The notes below the pieces were generated by a model, which worked only from the letters and a program-made list of their open reading frames with translations, was not told the origin of the DNA and did not search any database. Below, piece after piece: positions 18,496-26,720 of a stretch of 64,000 bases of DNA. The translations under genes were made by a program, and so were the position numbers. The DNA comes from Chryseolinea serpens (lineage in GTDB: Bacteria; Bacteroidota; Bacteroidia; Cytophagales; Cyclobacteriaceae), in assembly GCF_900129725.1 (NCBI RefSeq), contig NZ_FQWQ01000004.1:1-64000 (forward strand), read 5' to 3'. Position 1 is the stretch's first letter. Every line of letters begins with the position of its first letter.

Positions 18496-20046
18496 ATGCC
18501 AATGAAACAAACCTTAAAATCAAATGCTGTGGATAATCACGACGCCTCCCTGTCCATGAGTGGGCAGACCATGACGCCCGACACCGACTTCAACGGTGCC
18601 TATCAGAACCAGGTGGGCAAGGTGCTGTATTTTCACTACTTCAGTCAGTTTCAAAGCCAGGAACTGCTCGTAAAGGAAGTTCAGTCGTTCAACATAAATG
18701 AATCCTTCATCCTTGAAAACATAAATGTCAATGCCTTCGAACAAGCCGTAGCCGGTCTGATGGCGCGGCACGAGAGCTTGCGTACCGTCTTTCAATGCGA
18801 AAACGGCGAAGTGCGTCAGCGCATTCTCACCACGGCGGAGTGTGGACTTCCCATTACCTATTTCGATGTACGGCATGAAACCGACAAGATGGAGGCGAAG
18901 GACCGGCTGGGTCATGCGTGCTGGAAAACGCGGTTTGATTTTTATCGCGGCCCCCTTTTTAAAGCCGTGGTGGTCAGGGTAGAGGACACCGTAAGTTGGG
19001 TGTTCCTGGCCATCAATCACGTTGTATGCGATATTTATTCGCTCTACGTGCTGCGGGAGGATTTCTATTCGTTCTATTCCGCCCTGGCCCAGGACACCTC
19101 CCCGGTTTTGCCGCCGCAGCTTTTTCAAGCCAGGGACTATGCCGCCTGGCAACACAAATTGTTTGATGCCGAAGATAAAAGCGGCATCCGTAAATTCTGG
19201 ATCGACTCCCTCTGGCAGGACCTGCCACGCGCGATGTTGAAGACGTTCTACAAAGACGCCGCTCCCAGGGTGGAACACGCTTATGCTGCCATGATCGAAG
19301 CGGGTTTGCGCGCCGATGGCGTGAAGGACTATCAACCCCTTGCCCGGGCGTTGAATGGCTATTGCAACCGGCCCTTGCCCACCAAAGGAAGCGGCTATAG
19401 TTTTTGCCTCGACGAAGATTTGTTTCAGGATTTTAAAGCCTTGTCAGTGACGCTGAGCACCACCATGAACAACCTGGTGACCACCGCCCTGAGCCTGATG
19501 GTACACGCCCTGACGGGCCGGACCGACATCATCCTGGCCGTTTCCGCCAGCACCCGCGACCACTATAAGCTGCAGCGCATTGTAGGGTGGCTGATGAACT
19601 ACATGCTCGTGCGCTACACCCTTCGGGAGGAGCACAGCGTGGCCCGGCAAGTCGCGGTGAACCAACAAACGTTTTTGAAAGTGATGCCCTATAAACACTA
19701 TCCGATAGACTACATCTTTCGCGAGCTCGACATATCGCTCGACTCGCTGGGCACTTTCTTCGTCAACTACATCAAACATACCCGCGACCGCGACGACATA
19801 GACCCGCCCCGCCACCTCACGGGCGATACGATCGTAACGGCCGATGTGGATTGCACCGTGAACGAGTTTGAAAACTGCTTTCGTATTTTCTTTAACTACA
19901 AAACCGAATTCTTTCTGCCCTCGACGATCGAATTTCTAGCGCAATCATTTCTGGACACCTGTCGCTACATGGTTCGAAATCCTGATGAACCCCTGTGGTC
20001 CCTGAAGAAAAACCTTATGGAAAATTCGTGTACACCGAAAAGCTAA
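18496..20046 (+). CDS. free-standing NRPS condensation domain
   Basis: A 516-aa protein made of a single condensation domain. Recognisable parts are ARHESLRTVF (donor-side motif), the active-site region NHVVCDIYS near residue 174, and the C-terminal lobe with DIILAVSASTRDH, VGWLMNYMLVRY and YKHYPIDYIF. The usual HHxxxDG has become NHxxxDI: the second, catalytic His and the Asp are kept but the first His and Gly are lost. Since the upstream synthetase ends in a carrier without thioesterase, this domain is a good candidate for the step that joins the finished chain to an amine or alcohol and releases it. Spacing is six bases to the gene before and four to the gene after. Confidence 0.88.
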   Translation: MPMKQTLKSNAVDNHDASLSMSGQTMTPDTDFNGAYQNQVGKVLYFHYFSQFQSQELLVKEVQSFNINESFILENINVNAFEQAVAGLMARHESLRTVFQCENGEVRQRILTTAECGLPITYFDVRHETDKMEAKDRLGHACWKTRFDFYRGPLFKAVVVRVEDTVSWVFLAINHVVCDIYSLYVLREDFYSFYSALAQDTSPVLPPQLFQARDYAAWQHKLFDAEDKSGIRKFWIDSLWQDLPRAMLKTFYKDAAPRVEHAYAAMIEAGLRADGVKDYQPLARALNGYCNRPLPTKGSGYSFCLDEDLFQDFKALSVTLSTTMNNLVTTALSLMVHALTGRTDIILAVSASTRDHYKLQRIVGWLMNYMLVRYTLREEHSVARQVAVNQQTFLKVMPYKHYPIDYIFRELDISLDSLGTFFVNYIKHTRDRDDIDPPRHLTGDTIVTADVDCTVNEFENCFRIFFNYKTEFFLPSTIEFLAQSFLDTCRYMVRNPDEPLWSLKKNLMENSCTPKS

Positions 20047-20050
20047 TACC

Positions 20051-20707
20051 GTGATCCATGTTCTACACACCCGGTTCGAAGAAAGGCTGAACACCAGGAG
20101 CTATGAACAGCACCTGAGAATGTTGCCGCCATGTCTTCGTGACAAAATCGGCCGGTTTCAAAACTGGAAGGATGCGCAGGCTTCCTTGCTGGGAAAACTG
20201 CTGTTGTTGCGAGGGCTCAAAATTTATGACCTCGATCACCTCGACCTCAGCGACCTGGCGTATTCGAAATTTAGCCGGCCCTATTTCGGCCATGGCGTCG
20301 ATTTCAATATCTCGCACTCTGGCGACGTGGTGGTCTGTGCCATCAGCATGACCGGTAGGGTGGGGGTGGACATTGAGGCCATGCGTGTGGTGACGCCCAG
20401 CGACTTTGAATTATTTTTCGATGCCGCCGAAATGCAGCGCCTGGCGCAAGCCGATAATGTGCTGGATGAATTTTACACCTTGTGGACAAAAAAGGAAGCC
20501 GTCATGAAGGCGGATGGTAAAGGCCTTTCCATTCCATTGAAGGATGTGCGCCTCATGGGAAACGGTTGCGCATACATTGAAAACTATTGCTGGTACCTGG
20601 AACCCCTCGACCTGTATGCCGGGTATAAAGTTCACGTGGCGGCCGATTTCCCCATCCACGACGGGATCACGACCGGTCAATATGCATTCGAAGAAGTCAA
20701 TCTCTGA
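20051..20707 (+). CDS. Sfp-type 4'-phosphopantetheinyl transferase
   Basis: A 218-aa enzyme that attaches the phosphopantetheine arm of coenzyme A to the Ser of carrier domains. The family motifs are present: GVDIEAMR (magnesium and CoA binding, about residue 105) and WTKKEAVMKADGKGL (about 144), with FNISHSG before them. The start is GTG, four bases after the preceding stop, and is supported by that tight spacing. It should activate the carrier domains in this cluster. Length is typical of the Sfp group. Confidence 0.95.
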   Translation: MIHVLHTRFEERLNTRSYEQHLRMLPPCLRDKIGRFQNWKDAQASLLGKLLLLRGLKIYDLDHLDLSDLAYSKFSRPYFGHGVDFNISHSGDVVVCAISMTGRVGVDIEAMRVVTPSDFELFFDAAEMQRLAQADNVLDEFYTLWTKKEAVMKADGKGLSIPLKDVRLMGNGCAYIENYCWYLEPLDLYAGYKVHVAADFPIHDGITTGQYAFEEVNL

Positions 20708-20732
20708 TATTTCAACCTAAGCCAATCGATTT

Positions 20733-21668
20733 ATGAAAACGAATACACCGCGACACCTCATCTCGCTGCGAAACATTGCCGACGAGGACATTCGGGTCAT
20801 GGTCTCCCGCGGCCTGGCATTTTCCAACCGGCAAGCCACGCCCGATGGTCTTTTAAAGAACAAAGTGATCGGCATTTATTTCCGCAAAACGTCGACGCGT
20901 ACGCGAACGGCGTTTTCTTCTGCGGCCCTGCGCATGGGTGCGCAGATCATTTCATTTGGCCCCAACGATCTGCAGGAAAATACCGGCGAATCCATCAACG
21001 ACACTACGTTGGTCTTGTCGCGCATGCTCGACGGGTTTGTGGCCCGCACGGCCGGCGCTCCTGCGGAAATGGAAGCCTTTGCCGCCCAAAACCGCATGGC
21101 CGTGATCAATGCCATGAGCATGGACGAACATCCTACGCAAGCCCTGGCCGATCTCACCACGATCGTGCAACATTTCAATAGCCTTTCCGGCATTCGCGTG
21201 CTCTACGTTGGCGAGGGCAACAACACCGCTTCCGCCCTGGCGCTGGCGTTGCCTCGTTTTGCTAAAACGAGTCTTTATCTATATACGCCCCAAGGCTATG
21301 GTGTGCCTGAAGAGGCCATGGCCTCGGCCCGGCAAACAGCCCGGCGGACCGGCGCGACAGTTTCCGAGCACCACGACACGAGCAAATTGCCGGAGGAAGT
21401 GGAGGTCATCTATACCACCCGTTGGCAGACGACGGGAACGTCTAAGCCCGATCCCAAATGGCGCGACGCGTTTTCGCCCTTTACCGTCTCACAAAAGCTG
21501 ATGGATAAATACCCCAACGCGATCTTTATGCATGACCTTCCGGCCCATCGCGGCGAAGAAGTGGAGAGTGCCGTGATCGACGGAAGCAAAAGCATCGCCT
21601 TCGACCAGGCTGAAAATAAATTTCACAGCGCTACGGCTGTGTTGGAGTGGTGTCTGAATTCACAGTAA
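20733..21668 (+). CDS. ornithine/aspartate carbamoyltransferase-family enzyme, probably cluster tailoring
   Basis: A 311-aa carbamoyltransferase. The carbamoyl-phosphate site STRTRT (about residue 53) and HPTQA (about 132) are intact. The amino-acid-side motif, HCLP in ornithine carbamoyltransferase, is HDLP here (MHDLPAHRGEE, about 266), and the SMG-loop region reads TTRWQTTGTSKPDPKW, so the acceptor is probably not ornithine. It lies 25 bp after the phosphopantetheinyl transferase gene. A likely job is to make a ureido amino acid or carbamoylate the peptide, as carbamoyltransferases do in the zwittermicin and viomycin pathways. A housekeeping citrulline role is less likely given the motif change and the position. 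Confidence 0.8.
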   Translation: MKTNTPRHLISLRNIADEDIRVMVSRGLAFSNRQATPDGLLKNKVIGIYFRKTSTRTRTAFSSAALRMGAQIISFGPNDLQENTGESINDTTLVLSRMLDGFVARTAGAPAEMEAFAAQNRMAVINAMSMDEHPTQALADLTTIVQHFNSLSGIRVLYVGEGNNTASALALALPRFAKTSLYLYTPQGYGVPEEAMASARQTARRTGATVSEHHDTSKLPEEVEVIYTTRWQTTGTSKPDPKWRDAFSPFTVSQKLMDKYPNAIFMHDLPAHRGEEVESAVIDGSKSIAFDQAENKFHSATAVLEWCLNSQ

Positions 21669-21693
21669 AGGCGCAAAATATACGCTTCCAGTG

Positions 21694-24600
21694 CTATGAA
21701 GAAACCGCGGCCCAGGATTTCCAGAGCACCTTGTTGAAAACAGTGAAGACCTCAATTTGTCCCTTCACTCTAGCCCTGGAAATTATTTTCCCCTCGGGCG
21801 AGGTTTTAAAGATGTCACCCGTTTTTTCTGCAACAGTCCAGCTTTTTTCCCAGCCGGTGTTACGGGTCCAAAACGTCGTGTATATTTTTCCATCATTGCC
21901 CGTCGTAAAGATGTCTGCCCGATCCGGAGACGCGGAAGCGCAGGAGATATTACCCAGTGGCGATACGGTGAAGTTGCCTGGCTGTCCTACTCTTTCCCAC
22001 GGCAAAGACGCGCCAAAGTTGGTGAAGAAGGAAGCCCATATTTGTCCATCACCAGCCAAAACCAGGAGAAGGCAACCATTGGCCAATGATGCCAACGCAA
22101 AACGGGATACTTTGAGGTTGTCAGGACCGAGCTGCTGCCAGTCAGGACTAATGTTCCGGATGCTGTTGTCTATCTCGCCGGCCCAAAGCTGTTGTTTATT
22201 ATCCACAGCGAAAAGTGCGTTGCCCCAAACTTCAAACAACGATGGTGTCCCGAAATGAAAGGTTGAAGCCACCTCGATGCGCCGCCATAAGTTATCGGTA
22301 AACGGAAACCAGTTGTGCACGGAATATAGGTTGCCGTCGGTAGCCGTGATATAAAGGTCCACGCCAAAGGGAAATTCGGCTGAGGCCATCCCTTTTAGTT
22401 TTGATGATATAGAAAGACTGACGTTGATCCTTGTTGCATCCGGCGCAGGAAATCCGAAAAGGGTGGTGTGGGACGCCGTTTCAACGGGAAGCTTTGCCCA
22501 TGGCGCAAAGGATGGATTGCCGGCTTCCTTCGCCAACATCCACAATTCATCCTTTTTTATCAGAAACAAATAAAGGTTGTCGGGGCGAAGCGAAACGCTG
22601 CACCAGGGAAAACCTGTTGACGATCCGGGTGCTTTCACGTCATCAGCAACCTGCGCCCATTGCGCATCATCTCTTGGGCAGGCATTCAGCCGCAGATACC
22701 ATAGCCGGGAATCTCTATCCACGGCGAATACATCAACGTAACTGTAGTAGTACTTATCATAGCCCGCTTGTTCAGCGATATGGTAAAATTCAAAACTTCG
22801 CTCGTCCAGCACCAGCCAGGTGCTCCATTTGTTTTGCGTAACGGAAAACGGAACAGGGCCGGTGCTTCTTATCTGATCTTTAAAGTGATAGTAAGGAAAC
22901 GACACGGCACAATCCCAAAGTGCATGATCGCCGAGCAGGGCCTTCAGGGTGTAAGACATTTTCCATTCCGGCTTGTCTTTTCCGGTATGCGCTATGTCGA
23001 TCGTCATGTCGGGTGACAGGATCATTTCCTGGTCGAAAAAAATCCATTCTGCATCATGGTCGCTGTCCTCTTCTGTTTCGCCCGCTGCAATAACTTCATC
23101 GGTGGTTGCCGTTCCGCAGGAGATGCGCACGGTTGCTTTTGCCACACTGGACATCTCCATTTCTTCATCGCCACTTCTGAGATATATGACCAATGCTTTT
23201 ATGCGGTTCAACTGATCTTCGTTAGAGGACACCTGCTCCTGGCGTACCACATTGTTCCAGTCTTTAAAATCGTGAAGAAGCGATTGCCCGCGATATTCAA
23301 TCACCCATTCCCGTTGTCCCCATTCGGCAAGGCCCCTGCGGATAAAAGGGTTTTCGAATCTTGGATAAAAATCTGTCTTATAGCCATTGCCATTGAGTTT
23401 GAATTTTCCCCCGTCACCGTAGTCCAGTTTTAGTGTTCTGGAATTCCCGGCACCATCGGGAACATGATAGGTGCACTCCATGTCGCCGTTGTCGTCTATT
23501 TTGATCTTCGCCTTGCTTACCCGATCCTTAAAATTGTCAAAACTCGAGAAATCCTGGTTGCTTCCGACCTGGATGATCCAGATGTTTTTTTCATCCACAT
23601 ACCAGTCGCGATTGGCGAAAAAGTCAACCTTGAGTGACTTAATTTTCTGGTCTTCCAGCTTGTCTTCATAAAAATCCGAGTCCTTGTTCAGCCATTCCGG
23701 GGGCTGATTGGAAAAAACACCGATATAGGCCTCTTCCTTGGTGCCGGTTTGGGGGTTTGTGCGATGCGTTAATTTGCCAAACATCCAAAACCCTTTCGCT
23801 CCAATGTCATCGATGTCGGCCAGAAAGAAATTATCATTGTCATACGCCGACGTTCTTTTTTCTTCGGTAAGCTCGAATGCATTTTTTGGAAACCAGGCAT
23901 GCGAGCCGCATTCGGCCATCCTTCGCTGGATCCAGTGAGAATCGAATGCCAGTATCGCCGCATTTTCATGCTGAACAACCATGGGCAATGCCCAATGCCC
24001 TGTCCAATAAGAAGGTCCGTCCACGTCGGCGCCTTTGCCAAGAGGATTTTCTCCTTTTGCAAGGGCCTCGTTAGCGATGATGCCTCCCACCGCTCCCAAT
24101 GCAGACATGCCGAGAGGAGCTCCCGACAACCCTCCACCTGCTCCTGCCAGCAAATCGGAAATATCCAATCCTTCAAAGAATGCTGTGATAAAGACATTTA
24201 TTTCGGCGCTGACCGTCGCCTGTACGACCTGTGTTTGAAAATTCAGTTGCCCCGGCCTGAAATTCTGGACGGTAGACAACATGATGTCACGGCTTTTGTA
24301 GGTATGAATATTTGTCCTGCTTCGCGTGGAGCCATCCAAAAAAATGGACAGATCATCCGATGAACTTTCTTCCAAATGAATACCCAGGATCTCGCTTGAA
24401 AAAACTCCAAGGACAACGCCGGGCGCCCACCCGAAATAGGTATTGGCCAAGGCCAGGCCACCCAATGCACCGGTGCCGACCCTCGACAGAAAGGGCAATA
24501 AAAAATCAACCACAAACGGAAGAAATCCGGCAAAAACTCCTGTCTTGTCCAGGCTAAATTTTTCAACGCAATCAAACGTATTGCGCACAATCTGTTTGTT

Positions 24601-26676
24601 ATAATACGCTGACAAGCCCCACCAAAAAATAGTGTCGTCTTCTTTCCGGGAATAATCCCGATGTGTCCGGGTTATTTCATCGAATACTTTTAGAACAGGC
24701 CCGTAATGTTTTTCTCTTTTTGGCCTGTAGGCCTCATCCAGTGAGTCTTTTTGGTCTGATTTTTTGGAGGTCTGAAAACCATATTTTGCCGCTTCTTCGA
24801 AAGATATAGAAACCCTTGACCTGTCTGTAAATGCAGTAGCGGGTGGGTTTTCCCCAATTTCCAACAAAACTTCCGGGACCTTGTAGGTAGAACTGGCAAA
24901 GGCAAAACCGATTTGTGACGAAGCATCGGTAAACACCCCTTTAGAACCCAGCATGATTTCTATGACATCGCTCAATGCACCTTCCCAACCGTTGTTTTTG
25001 GATTTGAATTGAGAACGTCCACCGCAGGCTCCAATGGCACCTTTGTGATGGAAGCGCATCACATCGAAAAACATCAGGTCAATGACCATCGTAGCTTTTT
25101 GCCGGATGTCTTTGTCCAGCGCAAAATCGGCCAGGTTCAGCAGCGCCCACAAGTGTTCGCGATAATAGCCCGAAGAATTATATTCAGCCCAGCCAAACAT
25201 CAACTTGTTGTTCAGCCAGTTCATCACCCTTGCCCTGCCGCGTTCTTTCCTTTGCGTCCCCGTTAATTTTCCTTTGTCCTTCTCTGAGTCCTCCAGAAAA
25301 TCCCTGGCCGGCTGAAATGTGTCTTGTGGCCACAACTGCCCGGCCAGGTATTCGGAAGAAGCAAACATGATGTAGTGATTCTCCGACCAGTATTCCTTTT
25401 CGCCGTCCTTTTCCTTGCCCAAATCACCTTTTGCGTCATTCAGTCTTTTTGCCCCCTTTGCCTTGAACTCTTCATCAAGCCAGAACTTATACGCCAGGAT
25501 AGCATATTTGTAAATGGACTCTGCCACCAGCGAATAGCGGATGTCGGCGCTGCAGGGGTTTTGGGCGTTCAATTCCAGTAAAACTTTCAAATGGCTCGAA
25601 GCGGTTTGTATCCGTTTTACCAAATCTGCATTGTCGCCGGCCTGCGTTATTTTGCCGGCCACAAACTCCTCATATGTTTTTCCAGCTATGGCTCTTTCCC
25701 TCCAGGTGAACAACGCATGATCTTGCCATTCTGCCGGCAAATTGCCATACAAATACAGCGCGCGCATCAATGTGCAAAGGCCCATGTCGGAGTTCTCCCA
25801 ATTCAGGTAAATTTCCGAGGCATCGAATGCATAGCCCCAGCGTTTTGCATTTTCTGAATGAGGATACTTCCAGAGTTCTTTCATTTGCACGTCAACCGTA
25901 GCGATCTGTATTTTGTACACCCACGGTGCCGCGCCAAGTTTCTCCAAATAGAAAATGGTGATCCCCTTGGGTCTGGGGAGCTGCGTGGCCTGAACGATGT
26001 GTTGTTGCATTTCCTCCCGGTAGGAAGTGATTTTCTCATCACTGAATGCAGGTTTGGCACTGGGACTTTCACCAAGGTATTGCATCAATTCCGCCTCATA
26101 ATTGCTGACGAATTGCTCTGCATTCGTTACCCAGTCTTCTACCGTTTTAATTTCAACATTGGGATAATGAAATACCTCTGGAATTAACCAGGGCCTTTGT
26201 GCCGTGATGGCGGTGCGGGATAAGATATGCGGTAAGTTGTTATCGTCTTTCGACTGTTCTTTTCGACCATACTGGTTTAACTCCCCCAGGTCTTCAGAGG
26301 CAGAGCCAAATTTACTCTGCTCCAGCCTTTCTTTCATCCCGGCCAGTTTGCCCGCTAGCTTTTCCGGTTTTTTGTGGTCAAGCCAATCCCCCAGATTTCC
26401 GATGAACAATTGGTGAAACAGATCCCTTTGCTGCTTCTCTTCATCCGTCCACACCGGTTGCTGGCTATCGAGATACACTTTTTCGGTCTGGCGGTTGGGG
26501 TCGGTGATCAGATTTAGCAGGGCGTCGGTGGAGTTGGCCAGGATATCGCGGAAGGAACTCATGTTCAGGCGGCGCAACTGACATTCATAAAACCAGTACT
26601 TCCGTTTCTCCATTTCTTTCTGGAGCTCAGACAAGGTTTCGTCGTTTTGTTGATGATCATCACCCATGGCAGACAT
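21694..26676 (-). CDS. large protein with helical-toroid-like region and C-terminal PLL-type propeller
   Basis: A 1660-aa protein of no family I can name. There is no signal peptide. A helical N-terminal half contains, at about residues 480-590, a segment (FGWAEYNSSGYYREHLWALL, then helices and FHHKGAIGACGGRS) that recalls the alpha/alpha-toroid of polysaccharide lyases; no catalytic set can be assigned. Hydrophobic stretches (FLPFVVDFLLPFL near 718, then a Gly/Ala-rich FFEGLDISDLLAGAGGG) could insert into membranes. The last 365 residues contain seven repeats ending in motifs such as GQIWASFF, GKIYTTFW and NLYSVHNW, as in the fucose-binding seven-bladed lectins of Photorhabdus (PLL). It begins 44 bp after the 957-aa gene and ends 25 bp from the convergent carbamoyltransferase gene. 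Confidence 0.75.
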   Translation of the reverse strand: MSAMGDDHQQNDETLSELQKEMEKRKYWFYECQLRRLNMSSFRDILANSTDALLNLITDPNRQTEKVYLDSQQPVWTDEEKQQRDLFHQLFIGNLGDWLDHKKPEKLAGKLAGMKERLEQSKFGSASEDLGELNQYGRKEQSKDDNNLPHILSRTAITAQRPWLIPEVFHYPNVEIKTVEDWVTNAEQFVSNYEAELMQYLGESPSAKPAFSDEKITSYREEMQQHIVQATQLPRPKGITIFYLEKLGAAPWVYKIQIATVDVQMKELWKYPHSENAKRWGYAFDASEIYLNWENSDMGLCTLMRALYLYGNLPAEWQDHALFTWRERAIAGKTYEEFVAGKITQAGDNADLVKRIQTASSHLKVLLELNAQNPCSADIRYSLVAESIYKYAILAYKFWLDEEFKAKGAKRLNDAKGDLGKEKDGEKEYWSENHYIMFASSEYLAGQLWPQDTFQPARDFLEDSEKDKGKLTGTQRKERGRARVMNWLNNKLMFGWAEYNSSGYYREHLWALLNLADFALDKDIRQKATMVIDLMFFDVMRFHHKGAIGACGGRSQFKSKNNGWEGALSDVIEIMLGSKGVFTDASSQIGFAFASSTYKVPEVLLEIGENPPATAFTDRSRVSISFEEAAKYGFQTSKKSDQKDSLDEAYRPKREKHYGPVLKVFDEITRTHRDYSRKEDDTIFWWGLSAYYNKQIVRNTFDCVEKFSLDKTGVFAGFLPFVVDFLLPFLSRVGTGALGGLALANTYFGWAPGVVLGVFSSEILGIHLEESSSDDLSIFLDGSTRSRTNIHTYKSRDIMLSTVQNFRPGQLNFQTQVVQATVSAEINVFITAFFEGLDISDLLAGAGGGLSGAPLGMSALGAVGGIIANEALAKGENPLGKGADVDGPSYWTGHWALPMVVQHENAAILAFDSHWIQRRMAECGSHAWFPKNAFELTEEKRTSAYDNDNFFLADIDDIGAKGFWMFGKLTHRTNPQTGTKEEAYIGVFSNQPPEWLNKDSDFYEDKLEDQKIKSLKVDFFANRDWYVDEKNIWIIQVGSNQDFSSFDNFKDRVSKAKIKIDDNGDMECTYHVPDGAGNSRTLKLDYGDGGKFKLNGNGYKTDFYPRFENPFIRRGLAEWGQREWVIEYRGQSLLHDFKDWNNVVRQEQVSSNEDQLNRIKALVIYLRSGDEEMEMSSVAKATVRISCGTATTDEVIAAGETEEDSDHDAEWIFFDQEMILSPDMTIDIAHTGKDKPEWKMSYTLKALLGDHALWDCAVSFPYYHFKDQIRSTGPVPFSVTQNKWSTWLVLDERSFEFYHIAEQAGYDKYYYSYVDVFAVDRDSRLWYLRLNACPRDDAQWAQVADDVKAPGSSTGFPWCSVSLRPDNLYLFLIKKDELWMLAKEAGNPSFAPWAKLPVETASHTTLFGFPAPDATRINVSLSISSKLKGMASAEFPFGVDLYITATDGNLYSVHNWFPFTDNLWRRIEVASTFHFGTPSLFEVWGNALFAVDNKQQLWAGEIDNSIRNISPDWQQLGPDNLKVSRFALASLANGCLLLVLAGDGQIWASFFTNFGASLPWERVGQPGNFTVSPLGNISCASASPDRADIFTTGNDGKIYTTFWTRNTGWEKSWTVAEKTGDIFKTSPEGKIISRARVKGQIEVFTVFNKVLWKSWAAVSS

Positions 26677-26720
26677 TTATGAAACAGAAACACGGCATGC
26701 ACAGAAGAATAGCCGTTCCG

